Positions 49,622 to 60,454 of a stretch of 64,000 nucleotides of DNA are shown one piece after another. This DNA comes from Meconema thalassinum. Its lineage: Eukaryota; Arthropoda; Insecta; Orthoptera; Tettigoniidae. Where the stretch lies: positions 75,369,947 to 75,433,946 of the forward strand of contig OX336391.1 of assembly GCA_946902985.2 (NCBI GenBank), written 5' to 3'. Position 1 is the stretch's first letter, and the number at the start of each line of letters is the position of its first letter. The translations under genes were made by a program, and so were the position numbers. The notes under the pieces are model-generated. The model had not been told where the DNA came from. It ran no database searches and was given only the letters and a program-made list of their open reading frames with translations.

Positions 49622-51519
49622 TGCGACACCTGCAAAGACACCTGCGACACCGGGAATGGGTGGGCCCAACTTACCTTTGTTTGAGAGGCCCGGGTCACCT
49701 CCGCAGCAACATCACCTCCAGAAGATGTGTCCCAACAGAAGAGCTCCAAAAGGGGTGGAAGGAAGATGGAGAAGGGGACAACACACACAGGCTATCGTAC
49801 AGACACCCCCCAAAAACCAACGGAACTGCCGTCGGTGAAATAATGCCACAAAACAAGATTAAAAAAAAATTTTACAAATAATTTAATGTTAAAATATAAG
49901 GAACACCTCCACCAGAGAAAGAACATGCATCAGCCACCATAATTTACAATGAATGCAAGAGACCGCCAAACATGCTTGCTTGCAAGGCCAAGAAAAGAAA
50001 AGACTTAAATTAAAATTTAAAATGTAAAACAACCCAAAGGTTAAAATAAAAAAAAATACATGCATAACACAATGAAAAAGGGCTTGATAATTTGCAAGGG
50101 AATGCAATAGCGATCCGGCATGCGTAGGTCCATGTTAAAATATAAAAAGCACCTTCACCAGAAACGGAAATAAAGTTAAATTAACTAAATTAAACTGAAT
50201 CAGGAAACAATCCATTAATTTGCATGATGGAGATAAACACAGGAACAATTACGCAAAACACAATGTTAAAACGATAAGGTTGAATAAAAAAAACATCTTA
50301 AGTTAACACAACACGTTTGAGCTTCGCGGTGGACGCCTAGAGACTGACCTTGAGACCATAATGCTTCTCTTCATAACATGGCCACAAAACACAAGGAAAC
50401 CGCATGCCTGATCGAAATTACGGCAAACAATTAATAAAATAAATTTTAACATCAGCGTAAGGAAATGAACGGCGGAAAACAATTAAGTCTAAATGCTATT
50501 ATAATAGTAAAAGGCATGGATCATGAATAAATTAATTTGAATACTATATCAATCATAAGATTGGCAAAAGAAAATAAGTAATAATTTAAACGTAAAATAC
50601 ACTAGAAATGTGTCTCCATAAGGTACGAAGAAAGATAATAAAATTAAAATAAATCAGGAAACGTAATTAAAACAGAAATAAAATTAGGCCTATAAAACAA
50701 ATGAGGAACAGAATTAAAATATTACTATAAGATGATATCGGAGCTCCATAACAATAATAAACATCAAGAAAAATAATGTAACGTACCTTACATTCTTCAC
50801 AGTGGAGACACAATAAAAAAAATAAAAAAAATTACACATTTTAAATAAAATAAAAATGCGGCAGTATATTGCCTTGGCTATGCCCACACGGCACATGCCT
50901 CGTGTAGATGACAGCACTCGTTCGCATCCAGTTGCGATTAAATTTGCATATTTCCTCTTCACGGGGGAACGATGAAATTAAACCTTATGTAGCACAGGCG
51001 TTCCCTTTTTCTTGAATAAGTATTCACATTTTGAAAAAGCTAGGGGCAAGGCCCCTAGCGCAACGGATAGATACTCTTGGACCAGCAGCCGGCTTGTTGT
51101 TTTCTTGACGACAGCTAATGGACTCCACAAAATGGCGGAGAATTATTTGCGTGTCAAATGCAGAACTGCCTTCATGTAAAATTTATTGTCCAATCAGAGA
51201 TTGACACATCAAACAACAATGTCATAAATAGGAAATTAATTTGGTGGTATCCTGAATACCCTGGCATTTGTTTCATGACGAGGAATGTAATTGTCTGTCA
51301 ATTATGTCATGCGTATAGAGAGTTTTATAAGGCGCAGCACACACTACCTATCGGAGAGAAACAGGAACCACGTGCAGATTTTCAAAGTCCGACTGCCGCT
51401 ACCATCTCGTGGTCACAGGCGGAACTGAGCGACGAAGCGGTCATTTCAAAATTTCAAGAACTGCATCCATGGGTAAATACATGTTTGAAAACTCTTGGGA
51501 CGTGCACTTGCACGTAACA
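49622..51519 (-). repeat. 3' LTR of element 3 (1898 bp)
   Basis: TG...CA ends. Contains GCTAGGGGC-AA-GGCCCCTAGC (51039-51059), a strong hairpin, and at the outer edge ACGTGCA-CT-TGCACGT, another palindrome. Small open frames at the left edge (for example 49461-49838 on plus) are by-products of the junction. Confidence 0.95.
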
Positions 51520-51520
51520 G

Positions 51521-51532
51521 TCTCCCTCCCTT
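51521..51532 (-). other. Polypurine tract of element 3
   Basis: Sense AAGGGAGGGAGA, one base (C) before the TG of the 3' LTR. Confidence 0.85.
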
Positions 51533-52415
51533 AAGTGTGAACACGGTTCACGAATATGCCTAGGCATAGACAGTACTCCTTAACTTGTCGATTCACCAGA
51601 GATGTTTCCCGAAGATAATGTTCACCAGTTAACTCCAATTGATGGATGAAACCGCATCTTTTTGGTTAGGAAGAATGCAGGGTCAGATTATCAGTGATGG
51701 GATAATTGATCACCTCGCAAACCACTTAGTCAACAGCATCACTGTGTCCAAAAATCTTCAGAAATGCAGTACACCAGCACCAGCAGTGCTTTCAGAGTCC
51801 GAGACATGTTAGATACATTTTCAATAAGTCCAATTTAGTTCGCTTTAGACGAAGTAGGTGGAAGCAATGTGCCATATATCATTCGACGCGTGGGCAGCCA
51901 TTTACAAAAATAGAAGTTAATCTAATTTTAAAAAAGGTTTACAGAATTACTAATTCTTACTACATTTTACAAAGAGAAACAAGGTTGAATTTAAATGAAG
52001 AAAATACTTCTGACCATGCCCTAGATCCGTGCTTACAAAATTTCATTAACAAGTTTATCTTTTTACAGATTCGAAGTACATTTCAAGATTACATGAGTTA
52101 AACGACCATACATTTAGAAGGAACTACGGTAGAGGAAAGACCACTAAAATTCCCAAAGGGAACAGGAATACAAGGTTACCATGAGTTAGGTCTCCCACCG
52201 AGCCCAACTTACATGTTATCCTCGCCTATGAAACATCAAATTAGGTACACCTTTACAATTTGCCATTACAATGGGAACTTCCCAACATTTACATTTTGAA
52301 TCCCACCAGAGTTTTCAAATCCAATTAAATTCAAAATTCCACAAGGAACAGAAGCTTGAAGGCTTCAATGAAGGTTAGGGATACTCTACATTATACAAAA
52401 TTTGTTTTACAAAAT
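51533..52415 (-). other. 3' untranslated region of element 3
   Basis: About 0.9 kb between the pol stop and the polypurine tract with no open frame of note, so no envelope or accessory gene is visible. Confidence 0.6.
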
Positions 52416-55400
52416 TTACGGTAGCATTTCCTCATTAGACACCTCTCCACCTCGCTTAATGTGTGATAGATGCACTCTAGAAATTTTGTTGGCCTTAGGG
52501 TTTCGAACAAGAAGAGTAACAGGAGTCAAGAATGCCTCTACATAACATGGGCCTTTAAAACGAGGGGTTAACTTGCTTGAGACTAGATTACTGACGCCCT
52601 TGGGCTCGAAATTGCGGACGTACACAACATCACCAATTTCCAAATCAGCTGGCTTGCGACAGGCATTGTGTCGCCTGGCAAGTTGGTCATGGGATACCTT
52701 AATATTCTCTCTAGCCTTGTCGAATTTCGCCCTCATATCCTCGGGCGTGAAACTGTCAGGAAGGAGATCGTGCAGGTTCCACAGGTTGGACAACGGAGAA
52801 TTAGCCATAAAGGAAAACATTAACGAAAAAGGGGTGGCTTGCGTGCTCTCATGCACGGCGGTGTTGAAAGCAAAATTGAGCCAATGCAAATTAGAATCCC
52901 ACTTGGAATGGTCGTCGTGGTGGAAAGCAATCAGAGCAGAACGGAGATTACGATTGACACGCTCAGCAAGAGACGGGTTAGGAAAATAGGGAGTGGTGGT
53001 TACATGCGAAATAGCATAATCAAACAAGAATTGACGGAACTGATGAGATACAAAGCACTTGGAATTATCTGACACCAGATACTGACACGGCCCAAAAGAC
53101 GAGAATATGGAATTAAGACACTTTATGACGGAACTGGTCGTAGCCTGTCTGGTGGGGAAAATCCAACTAAACCGGGAGAAACCATCAGTGCAAACAAGCG
53201 CAAATTGGTTTCCCCGACCAGAGCGAGGGAACGGTCCAACATGGTCGATAAAAAGCCTCTCCATGGGTCTAGATGCCGGTTCAGATGACAACAGGCCAAC
53301 CTTAGTAGAAACCGGAGGTTTGCTAATACTGCATGCAGCACAATTCCTAATGAGCCTCCTGATGTCGCCATCCATACCCTGCCAAATGAAAAACTGTCTG
53401 ATTTTAGCTCGGGTCTTGAATACTCCTAGGTGGCCACCAATAGGAGATTCATGATAGTAACGAAAGATTTCCGGAATGAGGACCGACGGGAGCACAATTT
53501 TAGGTAGGCGGTCATGACGAGACGAACAACACAATACACCGTCCTTCAGAGAGTAGGGCTTGATCACTTCACCAGAATTGATTCGGTCAATAAGGCTAGA
53601 TAAGGAGGGGTCTTCTTTCTGGAATCGTCTCACATCCTCAAAAAGCACAGGGGAATTGCTAAGAACGGCATTGACACAATTTACAGTAGATACAAGGTTT
53701 ACGGGTTCGCATTCCTGAACATCCTCTTCAGCTGTTTCCTCGTACATGCGGCTTAAAGAATCAGCTACCGCATTTTCGGACCCACGAATATGTTGGACAG
53801 TGAACTGGAACGACAGAATCCTAGTTGCCCACCTAGCAATTCTACCAGTTTTGCGGGGTTTCCCTAAGACCCAGCTCAAGGCTTGGTTATCGGTCTCAAG
53901 GAGAAACTTGGTGTGCTCAAGATACATACGGAATTTTTCTAGAGCGAACAACACAGCTAAACCCTCAAGTTCGTAAATGGAATACTTCCTCTCTGCGTCC
54001 GTTAAGGTACGAGAAGCGTATGCAATGGGTTGCCTACCCAGATCAGATTCCTGCAGTAGAACACAACCAACACCACGACCAGACGCATCAGTCTGCACAA
54101 TGAACTGCTTCCCAAAATTCGGAATGGCTAACACAGGGGCGTTAGAGAGCGCAAGCTTAAGATCTTCGAAGGCTGCCTGCTGAGAGGGACCCCACTCAAA
54201 CTTCACAGCCTTTCTGCGTAATTGATTTAGAGGAGCAGCACGGTCGGCAAAGTTACTGATAAACTTACGAAAGAAGTTCACCATACCAATGTAACGAGCA
54301 AGACCCTTGGCGTTCTTGGGTGGTTTAAAATCTCTGATGGCCTGCGTACGAGACTGGTCCACTGAGATACAAGATTCAGAAACAATATGTCCCAAGAAGG
54401 AAATTTTGGGCTTGGCAAAGGAAACCTTGGACAATTTGACGGTAAGTCCAGCGTCACGCAACCGATCAAGTACAATTTTCAGATGATCAACGTGTTCCTC
54501 GAAGGACTCGGAATAGATCACCACATCGTCAAGGTAGTGGTACACAAACTTGAATTTAATTTCTGAAAATACCTTTTCCAGAAGTCTGCTCAACACAGCG
54601 GCTCCGGTGGATAGGCCAAACGGGACACGGGCATACTCAAACAGGTTCCAGTCAGTGGAAAAAGCAGTAACATGCCTGGATTCAGGAGAGAGGGGGATTT
54701 GGAAGTAGGAAGAATTTAAATCGAGGATCGTGAACACCTTCGCGTTGCGAAACCAACTAAAACATGTGTGAAGGTCCGGCAAAGGAATGGACTGCAAAAC
54801 AACCTTTTGATTAAGAGCCCTATAGTGGACCACCGGCCGAAAACCACCGTTAGGTTTTGGCACAAGAAATACAGGGGATGAGTAGGCAGTGATAGAGTGT
54901 TGGATTACACCTTCTTCTAACATCTTATCGATAATCTTACGAAGTTCAGCCATCTTGGGCGGGGCAAGGCGATATGGGCTGGAACGCACCGGCACAGAAT
55001 CGGTTAGCTCAATCTTGTACTCCATCAAATGGGTTACACCCAGCTTGTCAGTAAATACATCGCCATACTCCTGACATAATCTCTTTATGGCATCCTTTTG
55101 AAAACTCGTTAAATTTTCCAGATCGAGATCCTCAATAGTCATAGGTTCACTAACAGAATTGACAGCATGAGAAGATAAAAGCGGGTTAAATGATAATTTA
55201 CTCTGTGGATTAAACTTAAACCATAAGTTGCGAGCACCAAAATCAAGAAGCATACCAACGTGAGACATGAAATTAGCTCCAATGACCACAGCACAAGAAA
55301 GATTTCTGGCAACCAAAAATTTAAATTTCCAAGAAAAATTTAGAATATGATTTTTGACTGTCATACTTCCCAAAATATTTAAGTTTGAACAATTTGCCGA

Positions 55401-55865
55401 AATAAAAGATTCATTGTTAGGCTCTAACTCAGGAAATTTGCAAACACTCTTCATAGATAAAAACCAGTCCTCGCTTATAAAGGATGCGACACTACCAGAA
55501 TCAAGCAATGCAGAAACGGGCTCGTCATTAACACAAATTTCAATAAACGGGGATATTCCTTTAGCCACAGGAGAAATTCCAAAATCATTACTCACTCTAA
55601 CACGATTACAATTAGGTGACGAGGACACCCGCACCATAGGTTTCACATTATGTTTAGAATTAGGCTGACTTGCCACGACATTGCTCACCGACAGGCTAGG
55701 TAGGTCAGCGACATAAGCAGAATTAGCACGTGATGAATTAGTTTTCATAGAGTTATCAAGACTATCATTGGTAGGGCGACCAGAAACTTCACAGGGTTTT
55801 CCCAAATTATTACGCACAGAAATATCCTTGGAAGTAACACCCGAATTGGTCTCCTCAACGTTCCG
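52416..55865 (-). CDS. pol: Pol of element 3 (protease, RT, RNase H, integrase), intact
   Basis: An uninterrupted frame of about 1150 codons in the same phase as gag, directly after the gag TGA; there is no ATG near its start, so translation presumably depends on gag readthrough. Numbering from 55817: protease LLDSGS (D106); reverse transcriptase about 285-470 with YLDD at 428-431; RNase H with D577, E616/E618 and D643; integrase zinc finger H789, H796, C826, C829; catalytic D858, D917, E952; a C-terminal GPC-type segment (RFKGPCYVEAF) about 1086-1096, with no chromodomain recognised. Integrase last marks Ty3/gypsy. All catalytic residues I can identify are present, so the enzyme could be functional. 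Confidence 0.96.
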   Translation of the reverse strand, partial: RNVEETNSGVTSKDISVRNNLGKPCEVSGRPTNDSLDNSMKTNSSRANSAYVADLPSLSVSNVVASQPNSKHNVKPMVRVSSSPNCNRVRVSNDFGISPVAKGISPFIEICVNDEPVSALLDSGSVASFISEDWFLSMKSVCKFPELEPNNESFISANCSNLNILGSMTVKNHILNFSWKFKFLVARNLSCAVVIGANFMSHVGMLLDFGARNLWFKFNPQSKLSFNPLLSSHAVNSVSEPMTIEDLDLENLTSFQKDAIKRLCQEYGDVFTDKLGVTHLMEYKIELTDSVPVRSSPYRLAPPKMAELRKIIDKMLEEGVIQHSITAYSSPVFLVPKPNGGFRPVVHYRALNQKVVLQSIPLPDLHTCFSWFRNAKVFTILDLNSSYFQIPLSPESRHVTAFSTDWNLFEYARVPFGLSTGAAVLSRLLEKVFSEIKFKFVYHYLDDVVIYSESFEEHVDHLKIVLDRLRDAGLTVKLSKVSFAKPKISFLGHIVSESCISVDQSRTQAIRDFKPPKNAKGLARYIGMVNFFRKFISNFADRAAPLNQLRRKAVKFEWGPSQQAAFEDLKLALSNAPVLAIPNFGKQFIVQTDASGRGVGCVLLQESDLGRQPIAYASRTLTDAERKYSIYELEGLAVLFALEKFRMYLEHTKFLLETDNQALSWVLGKPRKTGRIARWATRILSFQFTVQHIRGSENAVADSLSRMYEETAEEDVQECEPVNLVSTVNCVNAVLSNSPVLFEDVRRFQKEDPSLSSLIDRINSGEVIKPYSLKDGVLCCSSRHDRLPKIVLPSVLIPEIFRYYHESPIGGHLGVFKTRAKIRQFFIWQGMDGDIRRLIRNCAACSISKPPVSTKVGLLSSEPASRPMERLFIDHVGPFPRSGRGNQFALVCTDGFSRFSWIFPTRQATTSSVIKCLNSIFSSFGPCQYLVSDNSKCFVSHQFRQFLFDYAISHVTTTPYFPNPSLAERVNRNLRSALIAFHHDDHSKWDSNLHWLNFAFNTAVHESTQATPFSLMFSFMANSPLSNLWNLHDLLPDSFTPEDMRAKFDKARENIKVSHDQLARRHNACRKPADLEIGDVVYVRNFEPKGVSNLVSSKLTPRFKGPCYVEAFLTPVTLLVRNPKANKISRVHLSHIKRGGEVSNEEMLP

Positions 55866-55874
55866 TCATTGGCG
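55860..55874 (-). promoter_or_regulatory. Gag-Pol junction: UGA CGG readthrough context
   Basis: In sense CGC CAA TGA CGG AAC. Gag and pol are in one frame separated only by this TGA. UGA followed directly by CGG is the type of leaky context known from several plant RNA viruses (tobra-, peclu-, furoviruses). That supports programmed stop-codon readthrough in place of the more usual frameshift. Confidence 0.65.
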
Positions 55875-56945
55875 ATACACAGCCTGGTTACTCGGACACA
55901 CCTTCTTGACATGTCCCACTCCACCGCACGAGTGGCACTTAATATTAGGTCGAGGATGAAACATAACCTTAGGTGGGGGACGAGACATCAAGGAAGGAGG
56001 GGGACAAGACATCAAGGAAGGAGGAGGAACATTAGCTACACGAAGGGAATCTGCATGCTTCACAGCCATAGCCTCAATGACGACCTGTTTCGGCTCGACG
56101 AATGACGAAGGCCTGGTACACATAGTCATGTATGACCTATATTGAGGCGAAAACCCATTCACAATTGATGACACCAACTGTCGCTCTGTTAAAGGGGATG
56201 CAAAAACCTGGGCATACACCTTAATGTCGCTGACATAGTCGCTAAGGGACTCGTCCAGCCTTTGGACACGATAAAGGAACTTTTGCTCGAGAGCACTTAG
56301 GGCGCTCGCAGGGACAAAAAACCACAACACTTCCCTAATAAACATGGCAAAGGACATGCGGAGGTGGATAGCTTCAACAAGCTTATCGCGCAGCATACCG
56401 GATGCAACTGAATACAAAAGTTGGAAAATCTGAATTTCCGACATCCCAAAAATCGAGGCATGGTTACCCAACTCGACCACTTGCTTTAAAAATTGTACCA
56501 CTTGGGTAACGTCATCAAGGTTGAAATGCTTTAATTTAGTTAAGAAACCAGAAATAGGATGAGGAATCGACCCATAATTAACGGTAGGTGAGAACGTAGC
56601 ATTAGGAATAGAGACATTGTTACCAGGGTAGCCCGCTCGCACACCCTCTACAGGCGACAAAACATTTATATTACCAGAGAAAGAACTGGGATGCAATGGG
56701 TCGGCAGGACCCAGGAAATCATTAGGTGACCTAACATGAGAAGAATGACCGTATGCAGGATTAAGTGGTATGGACGAGCCAGCGCCAGGCAACAGAGGGG
56801 CAGGCAAACTACTACTGGTAATCGATCCCAAAACCTCAGACCTAGTAAACAGAGGTGATTCACGTTCAACCCCAGAAGAACTCTCCAAATTCACAAGGTT
56901 ATCGCTTAAGTCAATTAAATTGAAAACACTATTGTTGTCGGCCAT
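55866..56945 (-). CDS. gag: Gag of element 3 with CCHC zinc knuckle, intact
   Basis: I chose ATG at 56945 (MADNNSVFNLIDL), which has an A at -3 and G at +4; an upstream in-phase extension has no ATG. 359 residues. Low-complexity Ser/Pro/Gly N-terminus, a capsid-like helical region (about 120-290, with RLDESLSDYVSDIKVYAQVF), a short Pro repeat (PPPSLMS twice, then PPPKVM) and one CCHC knuckle, CHSCGGVGHVKKVC (C-x2-C-x4-H-x4-C), at the C-terminus. It ends TAT CGC CAA TGA and pol continues in the same phase. Structural protein of the virus-like particle. Confidence 0.93.
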   Translation of the reverse strand: MADNNSVFNLIDLSDNLVNLESSSGVERESPLFTRSEVLGSITSSSLPAPLLPGAGSSIPLNPAYGHSSHVRSPNDFLGPADPLHPSSFSGNINVLSPVEGVRAGYPGNNVSIPNATFSPTVNYGSIPHPISGFLTKLKHFNLDDVTQVVQFLKQVVELGNHASIFGMSEIQIFQLLYSVASGMLRDKLVEAIHLRMSFAMFIREVLWFFVPASALSALEQKFLYRVQRLDESLSDYVSDIKVYAQVFASPLTERQLVSSIVNGFSPQYRSYMTMCTRPSSFVEPKQVVIEAMAVKHADSLRVANVPPPSLMSCPPPSLMSRPPPKVMFHPRPNIKCHSCGGVGHVKKVCPSNQAVYRQ

Positions 56946-57584
56946 TTTGGAAAACACCGAATGCAGACAGCCAATATAGAAGGAAACAAAATTTCAGGAA
57001 TTACAAGGACAGTTTACACTTTCACAACAGTACCACCACCACCAATTACCAACACCAAAGATTAGGCTGACACTCGAACACAGCCACCCTACTACATAAA
57101 ATCATGCACCATGCTGTCCAGAACTGCACACGTCACCACCTGCTTGGCTCGAGAACAGGGAGCTAAATTACAAAAATAGGCACAAAACATCAGGCTACCA
57201 GCTTCCGACGGGGCTCCAGGATGCCTTCACACGCAGCATATAGGCTATCAGAACATTAAGAAATCCCATTTCCCATGCCAAGAACACATGTCAGTCACTC
57301 ACCGGGCTTCATCTTCAGTGGGGATGTTGCACACAAACAGGGTAAAATACAGGAGTAAACGCCTCGCTTAGAACAGGTCACATACATACAGCATATGGAT
57401 ATCCAGAGGCAAACATGAAACACAACAAACGACAAGGATTAGCAAAACATAACATTAAGTGCACTGGCCTGACAAAATCCCACCAACAAACGCGCCATCA
57501 GCCCTAGAGGGGTCCATAAAACAGCCTGCGGGTACTGGGGAGGGGATAGTTACGGAAGTGAATTCGAGTGCGGTCTGCTACCAC
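56946..57584 (-). other. Leader of element 3 with primer-binding site (initiator tRNA-Met type)
   Basis: One base after the 5' LTR the sense strand reads TGGTAGCAGA (57583-57574), complementary to the 3' end of insect initiator methionine tRNA over ten bases. The rest of the leader (about 0.63 kb) is non-coding. Confidence 0.75.
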
Positions 57585-59478
57585 TGCGACACCTGCAAAG
57601 ACACCTGCGACACCGGGAATGGGTGGGCCCAACTTACCATTGTTTGAGAGGTCCGGGTCACCTCCGCAGCAACATCACCTCCAGAAGATGTGTCCCAACA
57701 GAAGAGCTCCAAAAGGGGTGGAAGGAAGATGGAGAAGGGGACAACACACACAGGCTATCGTACAGACAGCATCCAAAAACCAACGGAACTGCCGTCGGTA
57801 AAATAATGCCACAACACAAGATTTAAAAAAAAATACAAATAATTTAATGTTAAAATATAAGGAACACCTCCACCAGAGAAAGAACATGCATCAGCCACCA
57901 TAATTTACAATGAATGCAAGAGACCGCCAAACATGCTTGCTTGCAAGGCCAAGAAAAGAAAAGACTTAAATTAAAATTTAAAATGTAAAACAACCCAAAG
58001 GTTAAAATAAATAAAAATTACATGCATAACACAATGAAAAAGGGCTTGATAATTTGCAAGGGAATGCAATAGCGATCCGGCATGCGTAGATCCATGTTAA
58101 AATATAAAAAGCACCTTCCCCAGAAACGGAAATAAAGTTAAATTAACTAAATTAAACTGAATCAGGAAACAATCCATTAATTTGCATGATGGAGATAAAC
58201 ACAGGAACAATTACGCAAAACACAATGTTAAAACGATAAGGTTAAATAAAAAACATCTTAAGTTAACACAACACGTTTGAGCTTCGCGGTGGACGCCTAG
58301 AGACTGACCTTGAGACCATAATGCATCTCTTCATAACATGGCCACAAAACACAAGGAAACCGCATGCCTGATCGAAATTACGGCAAACAATTAATAAAAT
58401 AAATTTTAACATCAGCGTAAGGAAATGAACGGCGGAAAACAATTAAGTCTAAATGCTATTATAATAGTAAAAGGCACGGATCATGAATAAATTAATTTGA
58501 ATACTATATCAATCATAAGATTGGCAAAAGAAAATAAGTAATTATTTAAACGTAAAATAAACTAGAAATGTGTCTCCATAAGGTACGAAGAAAGATAATA
58601 AAATTAAAATAAAGCAGGAAACGTAATTAAAACAGAAATAAAATTAGGCCTATAAAACAAATGAGGAACAGAATTAAAATATTACTATAAGATGATATCG
58701 GAGCTCCATAACAATAATAAACATCAAGAAAAATAATGTAACGTACCTTACATTCATCACAGTGGAGACACAATAAAAAAATAAAAAAAAATACATATTT
58801 TAAATAAAATAAAAATGCGGCAGTATATTGCCTTGGCTATGCCCACACGGCACATGCCTCGTGTAGATGACAGCACTCGTTCGCATCCAGTTGCGATTAA
58901 ATTTGCATGTTTCCTCTTCACGGGGGAACGATGAAATTAAACCTTATGTAGCACAGGCGTTCCCTTTTTCTTGAATAAGTATTCACATTTTGAAAAAGCT
59001 AGGGGCAAGGCCCCTAGCGCAACGGATAGATACTCTTGGACCAGCAGCCGGCTTGTTGTTTTCTTGACGACAGCTAATGGACTCCACAAAATGGCGGAGA
59101 ATTATTTGCGTGTCAAATGCAGGACTGCCTTCATGTAAAATGTATTGTCCAATCAGAGATTGACACATCAAACAACAATGTCATAAATAGGAAATTAATT
59201 TGCCGGTATCCTGAATACCCTGGCATTTGTTTCATGACGAAGAATGTAATTGTCTTTCAATTATGTCATGCGTATAAAGAGTTTTATAAGGCGTAGCACA
59301 CACTACCTATCGGAGAGAAACAGGAACCACGTGCAGACTTTCAAAGTCCGACTGCCGCTACCATCTCGTGGTCACAGGCGGAACTGAGCGACGAAGCGGT
59401 CATTTCAAAATTTCAAGAACTGCATCCATGGGTAAATACATGTTTGAAAACTCTTGGGACGTGCACTTGCACGTAACA
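57585..59478 (-). repeat. 5' LTR of element 3 (1894 bp)
   Basis: Partner of 49622-51519, with roughly 30-35 differences by eye including indels in A/T runs. The CTAGGGGC hairpin is at 58998-59018. Confidence 0.95.
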
Positions 59479-59918
59479 ATAATCACCATAATTATCCTCA
59501 ACATTATCCTCAACATTACTAAAACCTGTTAAATATTCCTGTTCCTCTTCCTTTTCCTGTTCCTGTTCCTCTTCCTCTAGAGTGTCCTCATGTAGAGTCT
59601 GCGTGGCTTTTGATAATGTTAAGGGTTTTTTGAACATTGAATTATTTTCAATAGTAGTATTGTTTTGTAGCACTTGATTTTTAGCATTTTTATGAATTTC
59701 ATTTGACTGCAACAATGTTTCATGTATTACACTACATTGATGATTACTGACACTTAAAACCTCACTATTTTTATTTTTAGCTCACTGCGACATTGTTTTG
59801 AAAGTTGTTTAGAACAACGCCAAATAACAGTTCCATTTTTATTGGAGCGTTTCACAATATATGAATATCCTTTACAGAATGCATGAGGCTTACCATACCT
59901 AGTCACTGATACTTCCAT
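59479..59918 (-). pseudogene. FLYWCH zinc-finger gene, left-arm copy, 5' fragment
   Basis: ATG at 59918 (MEVSVTRYGKPHAFCKGYSY). The N-terminal domain matches the FLYWCH zinc finger: GYSYIVKRSN, VIWRCSKQ, a second cysteine (KQCRSEL) and, in the next frame, SNHQC. FLYWCH fingers bind DNA or protein and are common in MULE-type transposases and mod(mdg4)-like regulators. The second half is acidic, with Glu runs (LEEEEQEQEKEEEQEYL), repeated EDN units and a TATLH-like threonine-rich lead. The frame shifts by one at an A-rich run just after CRSELK (about 59780), as in the right-arm copy. The 3' end is at 49488-49621, split off by element 3. Confidence 0.8.
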
Positions 59919-59994
59919 ATGAACTGTCAAGCATAGACTAAGCTCTAGCAAAGACAACTTGGTAATAAGAACAATAGTTTAATGTGCGAGCTTA

Positions 59995-60432
59995 TATGGA
60001 TGCAAATGTGGGAGCAAAAAAAGTCGGGAGCAAAAAGTGTGAGCAAAAGTGGGAGCAAATAAGAGAGAAAAAAAAATAGCAGCAAGTATGGGAGCATACG
60101 TGAAAGCAAAAGTGGGAGCAAATATGAGAGCAAAAAAGTAGAAGCAAGTATGGGAGCAAGAAGTGGGAGCAAATGTGAAAGCAAAAGTGGGAGCAAAAAG
60201 TGAGAGAAAAAAGTGGGAGCAAAAAGTGTAAGCAAAAGTGGGAGAAAATATGAGAGCAAAAACAAGTAAGTGGGAGAAAATATGGGAGCAGTGGGAGCAA
60301 AAAAGTGTAAACAAAAGTGGGAGCAAACAAGTGGAAGCAAAAGTGGGAGCAAAAAGTGAGAGCAAAAAGAGCGAGCAAAAGTGGGTGCACAAAGTGGGAG
60401 CAAAATGTGTGAGTAAAAAATGGGGGCAAATA
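59995..60432. repeat. GGGAGCAAAA minisatellite
   Basis: Dozens of variants of GTGGGAGCAAAAA in irregular spacing. The inverse copy in the right arm (about 62120-62165) has only a few units, so the array has expanded in the left arm. Lacking stops, the minus strand is open in all three frames here, which is an artefact. Smaller clusters lie at 60905-61000, 61270-61310 and 61535-61610. Confidence 0.9.
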
Positions 60433-60454
60433 TGGAGTTTTACTAAAACAATCT

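Larger units (their letters stand above)
49617..59483 (-). mobile_element. Ty3/gypsy LTR retrotransposon, element 3 (complete, open frames)
   Basis: Sense on minus: 5' LTR 57585-59478, primer-binding site 57574-57583, gag 56945-55866, pol 55865-52416, polypurine tract 51521-51532, 3' LTR 49622-51519. Flanked by a perfect 5-bp duplication ATAAT (49617-49621, 59479-59483). The right arm of the palindrome keeps the unoccupied site (a single ATTAT in GGTGATTATAATAATAGTG near 62663), which proves the borders. LTR divergence is roughly 1.5-2% by eye, older than element 2, yet gag and pol have no disabling stops apart from the gag terminator. No envelope gene. Confidence 0.96.

Noticed and set aside
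49461..49838. 125-codon plus-strand frame across the LTR edge
   Set aside because: It spans the junction between the interrupted FLYWCH gene (antisense) and the LTR; the LTR part repeats at 57568-57801 simply because it is an LTR.
51158..51517. 119-codon plus-strand frame in the LTR of element 3
   Set aside because: Antisense to the element; the matching part of the other LTR has a stop (GGCGTAGC at 59291), so it is not conserved.
59945..60429. Three overlapping minus-strand open frames rich in Phe, Ala, Pro, Thr and Cys
   Set aside because: They are translations of the GGGAGCAAAA minisatellite, which lacks stops in all three frames; no start context or conserved domain.
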